Part shown: one piece after another, positions 33,084 through 40,525 of the stretch
Layout: every line of letters starts with the position of its first letter
How positions within the stretch are numbered: position 1 is the first letter of the stretch
Source: Allocatelliglobosispora scoriae
Lineage (GTDB): Bacteria > Actinomycetota > Actinomycetes > Mycobacteriales > Micromonosporaceae
NCBI RefSeq assembly: GCF_014204945.1
Contig: NZ_JACHMN010000002.1
Span: forward strand, 434,001 to 498,000
DNA: 64,000 nt
Direction of reading: 5' to 3'
The notes under the pieces: model-generated
Told to the model about the DNA's origin: nothing
What the model saw: the letters and a program-made list of their open reading frames with translations, nothing else
Database searches by the model: none
Translations under genes and position numbers: made by a program

Positions 33084-34994
33084 TCAGAGTATCGTTCCGC
33101 TGATGTAGAGGGCCGTCAGAGCGCCGAACGCCAGCGGGACGCTAAACCGCAGAAGTGTCGGCGCGACCGCGGGCAGCTGTCCCGCTCGCCGCCTCGGCCA
33201 CTGGTCCGGCAGCCAGGCGGCGAGCCGCGGCGCGCTCCCGATGCCGTAGACGAACACCCCGGCGGCGAGCAGGCTCTCGAAGAGCAGCAGCCCCGATCCG
33301 GGCTCCTCGCTGCGCCACCCCAGCAACAGCCACGTTCCGGTGACGATCGCGCTGAAGAGGACGAGGGTACTCAGTCCGGTCAGGGTGATCCGCCGCGCAC
33401 CGAGCCGCCGGGCACCCCACAGGAGCAGCGGGCAGAGGACGGCGGCGAGCCCGGCCCGGATCCGCAGCAGCTGGTCGGCGTCCGCGGCGGTCTCGTGGAC
33501 GTAGTTGGGGTTGGCCACGTTGTAGCGGCGATCGGCCGGGTTGGGGACGGTCGGCATCACGCCGTGCTGGATGTTGCGCCACATCGACTCCGGCGCGACG
33601 ACGCTGACCGAGAGGATCGCCGAGCTGCCCAGTACGGCGCCCATCGCGATCATGAAGGCGACGAGGAAGCGCACCGGGGTCGGCGCGGCGAACCGGTCGA
33701 TCGCCCGGGGCGGCGACGACTGGACGGGCGCCGCCGAGCTCCGGAGCACGGCGGCCCGGCTGCGCAGCCGCTCGGTGTCGCCGTCGCGGAAGTCCAGCCA
33801 CTGCACGAGCTGGAGCTCGTCGGCGTCGGCCGGTGGGCGTACGCTGCCGACGAGCACGGCCACCGACGGCCCGGACCGCAGCAGGCCGCGCGCCCACTCC
33901 CAGGAGGTCGCGCCGCTGATGACGACGACTCGCAGGTCAGGCTCGCCCTTGGCGTGGACCGACCAGACGGGGGCGAAGGCCTTCGTCACCTCTTCCGCGA
34001 CGGGAGTGTCGCCGATGGCGTGGTAGACCGCGATCCGCTGGGACCGCCGGACCCGGGTGGTGGGCGGACGGGGGTTCCCGGCCGGTCGCAGGGCGCGGCG
34101 GCGCAGCCAGCCGGGAGCCTCGCCCGCGGGTATCCACCGGAAGACGGAGCGGGAGAAGCAGAGGCAGCCGACGGCGGCGAGGTTCATCAGGATGAGCAGC
34201 AGCGAGGCGAGGGCGAAGTAGACGTCGCCGCGCGAGGTCGCGTCGGTGAGCCGCAGGTTGCGGTCGAGGCTGCCGTGGTCGGCGGCCTCGACGACGGCGT
34301 TGATCAGGCCGCCCGCGAGCTGGTAGACGCTCAGCCCGGTGAGCAGCGCCGCGAGCAGCAGTCCGAACCGCACCCGCCGTCGCCGGAAGCGGTGCCGGAT
34401 GACCCCGGCATAGGCGGCCAGTGCGATCGCGACGGCCGGTGCGGCGACCCCTCGCGCGGCCTCCCACCACTGCATGTGGTCCCAGCTCACCTCCTCGATG
34501 GCGAGGTCGATCGGGTAGAGCACGAGGTTGCCGACGATCGCGAGCAGGTTGACGGTGAGCGCGGCGAGGATGACCAGGATGGGTACGGGGTAGCGGATCC
34601 CCCGGCTGGAGGCGCGCGGGATCGGCTTCCCCCCGAGGAGGTTTCGACCGAAGGTCGCGGCGCGCTTCTCGAAGCGGCGGCGCAGGTCGACGACGCCGGC
34701 GAGACCACCGGGGAGATCGCACGCCTCGACCACCGCCGCGTGGACCGGCACCTGCGCCTCGATCGCACCGAGGAGCTCCTGGTGGACGTGGGGCGAGTTC
34801 AGCGAGTCGGACGAGGCGAGCAGGACCATGGCGTCGGCGGAGGTGATCGCCTCCTCGATGAGGTGCGCCCAGTCCATTCCGGGGACGAGCCGTTCGGCAT
34901 CGAACCACACATCGATGCCCTGCGCTGTCAGGATCGCCGCGAGCTGCTCGGCTGCGGAGAACTGCTGGCGGGAGTAGGCCAGGAATACGCGCAT
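33084..34994 (-). CDS. TIR-domain multi-pass membrane protein
   Basis: 636 residues. The N-terminal 95 residues are a TIR domain: MRVFLAYSRQQFSAAEQLAA, GIDVWFDAERLVPGMDW, ADAMVLLASSDSLNSPHVH and QEL with E73 in the place of the catalytic Glu of TIR NADases. Four membrane segments follow (about 140-285). A second cytosolic alpha/beta domain (about 310-430; IAVYHAIGDTPVAEEV, RVVVISGATSWEWARGLL) looks like a degenerate TIR or flavodoxin-like fold. About five more membrane segments finish the chain. TIR plus many membrane spans is unusual; a signalling or defence role is inference. Confidence 0.85.
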   Translation of the reverse strand: MRVFLAYSRQQFSAAEQLAAILTAQGIDVWFDAERLVPGMDWAHLIEEAITSADAMVLLASSDSLNSPHVHQELLGAIEAQVPVHAAVVEACDLPGGLAGVVDLRRRFEKRAATFGRNLLGGKPIPRASSRGIRYPVPILVILAALTVNLLAIVGNLVLYPIDLAIEEVSWDHMQWWEAARGVAAPAVAIALAAYAGVIRHRFRRRRVRFGLLLAALLTGLSVYQLAGGLINAVVEAADHGSLDRNLRLTDATSRGDVYFALASLLLILMNLAAVGCLCFSRSVFRWIPAGEAPGWLRRRALRPAGNPRPPTTRVRRSQRIAVYHAIGDTPVAEEVTKAFAPVWSVHAKGEPDLRVVVISGATSWEWARGLLRSGPSVAVLVGSVRPPADADELQLVQWLDFRDGDTERLRSRAAVLRSSAAPVQSSPPRAIDRFAAPTPVRFLVAFMIAMGAVLGSSAILSVSVVAPESMWRNIQHGVMPTVPNPADRRYNVANPNYVHETAADADQLLRIRAGLAAVLCPLLLWGARRLGARRITLTGLSTLVLFSAIVTGTWLLLGWRSEEPGSGLLLFESLLAAGVFVYGIGSAPRLAAWLPDQWPRRRAGQLPAVAPTLLRFSVPLAFGALTALYISGTIL

Positions 34995-35039
34995 CGTGCC
35001 ATCGTAGTATCGATGGACAAGAGATCATGTAACACGCTC

Positions 35040-35083
35040 TTTACGAACGTGAAGCATGGCTTCTATGGTATGGGAGCGCTCCC
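35040..35083 (+). promoter_or_regulatory. Cellulase promoter with CebR-like operator
   Basis: TTTACG (35040-35045) and TATGGT (35064-35069), 18 bases apart, form a plausible promoter. TGGGAGCGCTCCC (35071-35083), the CebR-type operator core, covers the expected transcription start. A bound LacI-family repressor would block initiation until cello-oligosaccharide releases it. Confidence 0.8.
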
Positions 35084-35152
35084 GCGCTTCGCCGAGGCGC
35101 GGTGACGGACGCTCCCACCGTCACGCACCCCCGCCGCCCACTGAGGAATCCG

Positions 35153-38143
35153 ATGTCACACCGTCCCCGACGGCTGATCACAGCCGTCTGCGCCGCCACG
35201 CTCGCGGCTGCCGGCCTGTTCGCCGGCCCACCCGCGCTCGCCGCCCCCGATCCCGGTTCCCCCGTCAAGGTCAATCAGGTCGCCTACGTGCCGGGGCTGG
35301 CGAAGGTCGCCACGCTCGTCAGCTCGTCGGGCAGCCCGGTCGCCTGGACCCTGAAGAACAGCTCCGGCACGACCGTCGCTTCCGGACAGACGACGGTGAG
35401 GGGCGCCGACACCCTCTCCGGCGACAACGTCCACCTCATCGACTTCACGTCCTACGACACCGCCGGGACCGGATACGTCCTCTCGGCCGGTGGCAGCAAC
35501 TCCTACCCGTTCGACATCTCCGCCGACCCGGTCAAGCGCCTGCGCTACGACGCACTCGCGTTCTTCTACCACCAGCGCAGCGGCATCGCGATCGACGCGC
35601 AGTACGTCACCTCGACCTACGCACGGCCCGCCGGGCACCTCAACGTCTCCCCCAACCAGGGCGACAACAACGTGCCGTGCCGCACCTCCTGCGGTTACAC
35701 CCTCGACGTGCGGGGCGGCTGGTACGACGCCGGCGACCAGGGCAAGTACGTCGTCAACGGCGGCATCGCCGCCTGGCAGCTGCTCAACATCTACGAGCGG
35801 GCGATCTCCGTCGCCGGTGCCGACGCGAGCGCGCTCGGCGACGGCAAGATGGCGATCCCGGAGCGCGCCAACGGCATCCCGGACGTGCTCGACGAGGCCC
35901 GCTGGGAGGTGGAGTTCCTGCTGAAGATGCAGGTCCCGGACGGCCGCACCAACGCCGGCCTCGTCCACCACAAGATCCACGACCAGAACTGGACCGGCCT
36001 GCCGACCCGGCCCAACCAGGACTCGCAGCCCCGCCTGCTCTCCCCCGTCAGCACCGCGGCGACCCTCAACCTCGCCGCCGTCGCAGCCCAGGCCGCACGC
36101 ATCTTCCGCACGATCGACCCGACCTTCTCCGCCCGCGCGCTCGCCGCGGCCGAGAAGGCCTACGCCGCGGCCAAGGCCAACCCCAACCGGATCGCCGACC
36201 CCAACGACGGCACCGGCGGCGGCTCCTACAGCGACAGCACCCTCACCGACGAGTTCTACTGGGCGGCGGCGGAGCTCTACGTCACGACGGGCTCCGCGAC
36301 CTACCGCACCGACGTCACCGGATCGTCCCTCTACAAGGGAGCCGGGTTCACCAAGGGCTACGACTGGGGCTGGACCGCCGGCCTCGGTGACACCACGATC
36401 GCGCTGGTCAGCAACGGGCTGCCCGCCGCCGACATCGCCGCGACCCGCACCGCGATGACCGGCTTCGCCGACCGGCTGCTCACCCAGGTCGCCACCCAGG
36501 GCTACCCGGCGCCGTTCGCGACGACCAACGCCGCCTACTACTGGGGCTCCAACGGGCAGGTCGCCAACAACGCCGACGTGCTGGCGCTCGCCTACGACTT
36601 CACCGGCCAGGAGAAGTACCGCACCGGGGTCTTCCAGACGCTGGACTACCTGCTCGGCCGCAACCCGCTCAACCAGTCCTACATCGCGGGCTACGGCGAG
36701 AAGGCCGTCCGCAACGTGCACCACCGCTTCTGGGCCAACCAGAACGACGGCTCGCTGCCGATCGCTCCGCCGGGCTCCTTCTCCGGCGGCCCCAACGCCG
36801 GACTCGACGACCCGATCGCCCAGGCCCAGCTCGCCGGCTGCAAGTCGCAGAAGTGCTTCATCGACGACATCGGCGCCTACTCGGTCAACGAGGTGGCGAT
36901 CAACTGGAACTCCGGGCTCGCCTGGCTCGCGAGCTGGGCGGCGGAGAAGTCCGGCACGACCACTCCGCCCGACACGACCGCTCCCACCACGCCCGGCACG
37001 CCGACCGCGTCCGGCATCACCGCCACGTCGGCCACGCTGACCTGGGCGGCGTCGACCGACAACGTCGGCGTCGCCGGCTACGAGGTCGTCAACGCGAGCA
37101 ACATCGTGGTCGGGACGAGCGCCACGACCTCGATCACGCTGACCGGCCTCAGCCCGTCGACGGCGTACGCGCTGCGCGTCCGCGCCAAGGACGCCGCCAG
37201 CAACACCTCCAGCGCGTCGGCTGCCGTCACCTTCACCACGGCAGCGAGCAGCGACACGTCACCGCCGACGACGCCCGGCACGCCGACGGCGTCCGGCATC
37301 ACCGCCACCTCCGCGACACTGGCGTGGGCGGCGTCGACCGACAACGTCGCCGTGACCGGCTACGAGGTCATCAACGCGAGCAACGCCGTGGTCGCGACGA
37401 GCACCGCGACCTCGGTCGCACTCACCGGCCTCACCCCTTCGACGGGGTACGCGCTGCGCGTCCGCGCCAAGGACGCCGCCGGCAACACCTCCACCGCGTC
37501 GGCAGCCGTCACCTTCACCACGCCCGCCAACGGCGACACGTCGCCGCCGACCGCGCCCGGCACCCCGACCGCTTCGGGTGTCACGTCGACCGGGGTGACC
37601 CTGAGCTGGTCGGCGTCGACCGACAACGTCGGAGTCACCGGCTATGACGTGGTCCGGGTCAACGGTTCCACGGAGACGGTTCTCGCCGGCCCGACCGGCA
37701 CGTCGACCGCTCTCACCGGGCTGACCGCGGCGACCGCCTATGTCTTCGCGGTCTACGCCAAGGACGCGGCGGGCAACCGGTCGACGCGGTCCGGGACGGT
37801 CAGCGTGACCACGTCGGGTACGAGCACCGGCACCTGCAAGGTGGTGAACACGGGCAACGACTGGGGCTCGGGGTTCACGGCCAACCTCACCATCACCAAC
37901 ACCGGCACCACGACGATCAACGGCTGGACGCTGAAGATCACCTACTCGGGCAACCAGACGCTGAGCAGCGGGTGGAGTGCCACGTGGAGCCAGTCCGGCC
38001 AGGTGGTCACCGGGACGAACCTGTCCTACAACGGAACGCTCGCACCTGGTGGCAGCACCAACGTCGGGTTCAACGCCAACTACTCGGGGACGAACGCGGC
38101 CCCCGCGTACACCCTGAACGGCGCGGCCTGCACGACGAGCTAG
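35153..38143 (+). CDS. Secreted GH9 cellulase with three FN3 domains and C-terminal CBM2
   Basis: 996 residues from ATG 35153 with GAGGA seven bases upstream. The signal peptide ends at PALAA. An N-terminal Ig-like domain (about 30-115, VKVNQVAYVPGLAKVATL) precedes the GH9 barrel (about 120-600): GGWYDAGDQGKYVVNGG carries the catalytic base Asp pair, RNVHHRFWA the active-site His, and SVNEVAINWNSGLAWLAS the acid Glu. Three FN3 modules (about 605-885) lead to a CBM2 (CKVVNTGNDWGSGFTANL to the final Cys near the C-terminus). It hydrolyses beta-1,4-glucan, probably as a processive endoglucanase. Controlled through the operator at 35071. Confidence 0.96.
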   Translation: MSHRPRRLITAVCAATLAAAGLFAGPPALAAPDPGSPVKVNQVAYVPGLAKVATLVSSSGSPVAWTLKNSSGTTVASGQTTVRGADTLSGDNVHLIDFTSYDTAGTGYVLSAGGSNSYPFDISADPVKRLRYDALAFFYHQRSGIAIDAQYVTSTYARPAGHLNVSPNQGDNNVPCRTSCGYTLDVRGGWYDAGDQGKYVVNGGIAAWQLLNIYERAISVAGADASALGDGKMAIPERANGIPDVLDEARWEVEFLLKMQVPDGRTNAGLVHHKIHDQNWTGLPTRPNQDSQPRLLSPVSTAATLNLAAVAAQAARIFRTIDPTFSARALAAAEKAYAAAKANPNRIADPNDGTGGGSYSDSTLTDEFYWAAAELYVTTGSATYRTDVTGSSLYKGAGFTKGYDWGWTAGLGDTTIALVSNGLPAADIAATRTAMTGFADRLLTQVATQGYPAPFATTNAAYYWGSNGQVANNADVLALAYDFTGQEKYRTGVFQTLDYLLGRNPLNQSYIAGYGEKAVRNVHHRFWANQNDGSLPIAPPGSFSGGPNAGLDDPIAQAQLAGCKSQKCFIDDIGAYSVNEVAINWNSGLAWLASWAAEKSGTTTPPDTTAPTTPGTPTASGITATSATLTWAASTDNVGVAGYEVVNASNIVVGTSATTSITLTGLSPSTAYALRVRAKDAASNTSSASAAVTFTTAASSDTSPPTTPGTPTASGITATSATLAWAASTDNVAVTGYEVINASNAVVATSTATSVALTGLTPSTGYALRVRAKDAAGNTSTASAAVTFTTPANGDTSPPTAPGTPTASGVTSTGVTLSWSASTDNVGVTGYDVVRVNGSTETVLAGPTGTSTALTGLTAATAYVFAVYAKDAAGNRSTRSGTVSVTTSGTSTGTCKVVNTGNDWGSGFTANLTITNTGTTTINGWTLKITYSGNQTLSSGWSATWSQSGQVVTGTNLSYNGTLAPGGSTNVGFNANYSGTNAAPAYTLNGAACTTS

Positions 38144-38160
38144 AGCCACACCCCTGACGG

Positions 38161-38228
38161 TCGCGCTGCTTCCCGGAAACCGGTCCTCCCCCGCACGCTG
38201 AAGGGGGCGTTTCCGGGAAGCAGCGCGA
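38161..38228. repeat. Family A palindrome, copy 7
   Basis: Arms 38161-38180 and 38209-38228 are perfectly complementary over 20 bases, core CTTCCCGGAAAC, with further CCCCC / GGGGG pairing in the loop. It lies directly after the cellulase stop and before the next gene on the same strand. Confidence 0.9.
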
Positions 38229-38273
38229 TCATGGCATGCGGTGAGCACTCCGCACCCTCGTAGGATGGCTGCG

Positions 38274-38693
38274 ATGGACCACGATGAACTCGTCGGATGC
38301 TGGTCGAGCGATCATGGGTACCACTCGGCCATGGAGGACGAGTGGCTGGTGTTCCGCGCCGACGGCACCGGCTGGTCGGCCTACCTGCGACCGTGGTTCA
38401 CCCACGCGGTCCGGTTCCGCTGGTCACGCACCGGCCCGGCGGCGATCCGGGTCGAAGCCTTCCGGGAGACCGAGCTCGACGAGTCCGACGGCGACGTGGT
38501 CGAGCACACCGAACTGGACCTGACGGTCGCCATGCACTACGTCCTGGCACTCGGGTCCCGACCGCTGCTGGCGGAGCCGATCCCGCTGCTCGCCATCGCA
38601 CTGCCTTTCCTGCAGCTCCGTGGCGAGCGCGCGCTGGAGAGCCGAGACGAGCCCGAGCGGGACTTCCTCCGGAGGGTCGGCCTGCAGCAGTAA
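38274..38693 (+). CDS. Uncharacterised cytosolic protein
   Basis: 139 residues from ATG 38274 (MDHDELVGCWSSDHGYHSAM), chosen because AGGA lies eight bases upstream; GTG 38241 and ATG 38265 are in-frame alternatives. The order of elements (LVGCWSSDHG, EDEWLVFRADGTGWSAY, VRFRWSRTGPAAIRVEA, HTELDLTVAMHYVLALG) suggests a small beta-barrel of the lipocalin-like kind, in which a G-x-W motif begins the barrel. This fold guess is weak. No signal peptide. Convergent with the next gene, with seven bases between them. Confidence 0.7.
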   Translation: MDHDELVGCWSSDHGYHSAMEDEWLVFRADGTGWSAYLRPWFTHAVRFRWSRTGPAAIRVEAFRETELDESDGDVVEHTELDLTVAMHYVLALGSRPLLAEPIPLLAIALPFLQLRGERALESRDEPERDFLRRVGLQQ

Positions 38694-38700
38694 CCGACCC

Positions 38701-39213
38701 CTACAGCTGGTGGACCGCGAACAGCTGCTCGTCCTGGTGGCCGAACCCGGTCACCGCCTCGATGACCGACCACACGAAATCCTCGTCCGGCCCCCACGAC
38801 GGCAGCGTGATCGTCGACTCGACAGGCAGCGGCTCGCCTGACTCGACCACCGGCTCACCGTCCGCGTAGACGACGGCCCGCGTCAGCGCTCCATCGTCGA
38901 AGACCTCGAATCCGTAGGTGGAGGAGACGCTGGCGAAGATCACGGTGAGTATCCGCGTACCGGCCGCGATACCGATGCGATCACCGGCTGCGGCTTGACC
39001 GATGCCCATCGCGTACCGCATCGACGGGTCCCAGACCTGGCTCCAGCCGCCGGTCTGGGCGGCGTAGAGCACATCGCCGCGCAGGCCCGAGGTGGCGGCG
39101 TCGGCAGTGACCAGTTCGCCGACCTGATCGGCGTGCTCATCGCCGACCAGCAGTGTCAGCGCCTGCTGCGGTGTGCGGTCGGCGACGAAGACGGCCGAGG
39201 TGTTCCAACCCAT
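38701..39213 (-). CDS. Uncharacterised protein
   Basis: 170 residues. MGWNTSAVFVADRTPQQALTL at the N-terminus, then alternating beta strands and loops with TGGWSQVWDPSMRYAMG, GIAAGTRILTVIFASVSSTY and GFEVFDDGALTRAVVYADGE. The C-terminus IEAVTGFGHQDEQLFAVHQL is helical. I do not recognise the family; the start motif is common to cytosolic proteins of unknown function in actinomycetes. No signal peptide or membrane segment. The 189 bases upstream (39214-39402) separate it from the ROK kinase gene on the same strand and contain no supported gene. Confidence 0.75.
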   Translation of the reverse strand: MGWNTSAVFVADRTPQQALTLLVGDEHADQVGELVTADAATSGLRGDVLYAAQTGGWSQVWDPSMRYAMGIGQAAAGDRIGIAAGTRILTVIFASVSSTYGFEVFDDGALTRAVVYADGEPVVESGEPLPVESTITLPSWGPDEDFVWSVIEAVTGFGHQDEQLFAVHQL

Positions 39214-39402
39214 GGGGGCACTCCCTGTGTCTCAAGAATCTGCACGGCCGGACGTGGATCCGCTCGCAGCCCACCATGCCAGGAGGCGGTCGGCGAGCGC
39301 GTTCAGGTCGTGGAATGACGGATGATGAAGGCTGTCGCGCACTGGGGCTTCGACCACGAGCGCAGCGTGCCAGATCGCGGCGCCACTCGCGATTCGTTTC
39401 GC

Positions 39403-40143
39403 TCAGCCCCGCTCCCAGACGCGGTGCCCGCCGCGCATCCCGTCCAGGTTCGTCACCACGGTGACGTCCGAACCGAACCGGCTGACGTCGTCGGCCCCGA
39501 ACAGGCGGGCGTTTCCGCCGCCCAGGAAGAGCCGGTCCCAGACGACCACCGGGCGCAACGCGTCGAGGACCCGTCCTACCCGCCGCACCCACCGCCTCGG
39601 GCCGATGCGGGACAGCGCACGGTCGCTGATGTAGTAGTCGTAGGTGGTGAAGCGGAACGGGGCTTGCGACATCTCCAGGTGGGGCATCAGCTCCCCGTTG
39701 TGGTAGATGGCGAATCCCAGACCGGTGCCGAGCGTGATCGTCAGTTCGAGGCCGTCGCCACGGGCGAACGCGGCGCCGTGCATGTCCGCGTCGTTCAGGG
39801 CCATCGTGGGCAGCTCCACGGCACGGCCGACCGCGGCCGCGACGTCGAACCGTCGCCAGGCCTGGACGAGCTGCGGGTCGGCGGCGGTCCCCGGCCCCTT
39901 GGGGTTGATGTAGTGCGGGGTGTTCAGCACGATCCCGTCCCGGACCATGCCGGGAAAGCCCACCGTGACCCGGTCCGCCGAGGGCAGCGTCCGCGCCACC
40001 TCCAGCAGCGTGCCGACCAGGCGTTCGGGCGGCAGCGGGTACGGCGTCGGGATCCGAACGGTCTGGAGGCTCGGCTCTGCGCGATCGCCGATGACTGCTG
40101 CCTTCAGGGCGGTCCCTCCACAGTCGAAGACCATGGTGCGCAT
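39403..40143 (-). CDS. ROK-family sugar kinase (polyphosphate-glucokinase-like)
   Basis: 246 residues from ATG 40143. MVFDCGGTALKAAVIG is the phosphate-1 motif (D-x-G-G-T-x-x-K) at the N-terminus. VTVGFPGMVRDG, ALNDADMHGAA with the catalytic Asp region, and ITLGTGLGFAIYHNGEL (phosphate-2) follow in the order of ROK kinases. The C-terminal LFLGGGNARLF and DGMRGGHRVW resemble the end of polyphosphate/ATP glucokinases, and the length (about 250) also matches that group, rather than the longer ROK repressors. The zinc-binding Cys motif of other ROK kinases is absent. It probably phosphorylates glucose released by the secreted glycosidases. Confidence 0.85.
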   Translation of the reverse strand: MRTMVFDCGGTALKAAVIGDRAEPSLQTVRIPTPYPLPPERLVGTLLEVARTLPSADRVTVGFPGMVRDGIVLNTPHYINPKGPGTAADPQLVQAWRRFDVAAAVGRAVELPTMALNDADMHGAAFARGDGLELTITLGTGLGFAIYHNGELMPHLEMSQAPFRFTTYDYYISDRALSRIGPRRWVRRVGRVLDALRPVVVWDRLFLGGGNARLFGADDVSRFGSDVTVVTNLDGMRGGHRVWERG

Positions 40144-40525
40144 GCCCCGATTCTCGGTGCGTGCCAACGGCGGGTCAAGGCGACACTCACGCTGCGCGGC
40201 AGCTCATCGACGGTGCGCGGCGTATTCGGTGAAGATCTCGTCGAGGGCGTGCCGTGCGGCGACGTCTTCCGCGTCGAATTCTCCCAGCGAGTAGGAGCAG
40301 GTCACGAGGGTCTTCCACAGTGACCAGCCGCGCCCGCGCCGCCAGGTGACCGGTCCACCCGGAAGCCTCCCGCCCGTCGGGGGTGAGCAGGGTCGATGCG
40401 ATCGCGACATCTCATGTACGAGATGGCTCCTGACGGTGGTCGCGACTCACCTGAACCTTTCGGGACAGTCAGAGCGGGGCTGCGATTGCTACCGTATGCG
40501 CGGCCGACGCCACAGTGGGGGATCA
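40144..40525. other. Intergenic spacer between ROK kinase and SARP regulator
   Basis: 382 bases between divergent genes. A minus-strand frame ending at 40204 gives a protein-like tail (TLVTCSYSLGEFDAEDVAAR, then HALDEIFTEYAAHRR), but its N-terminal part is Pro/Arg-rich and unconvincing, so I treat it as a possible gene remnant, not a gene. The 80 bases before 40526 should hold the promoter of the SARP gene. Confidence 0.5.

Noticed and set aside
32931-35105. A 724-codon plus-strand open frame opposite the TIR gene
   Set aside because: Composition is typical antisense shadow, and it covers the real TIR/membrane protein with clear motifs.
39214-39402. A small gene between the ROK kinase and the next gene, with a protein-like tail LNALADRLLAWWAASG
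   Set aside because: It has no ribosome site or good start, is only about 45 codons, and lies in frame directly after the ROK stop; too little to support.
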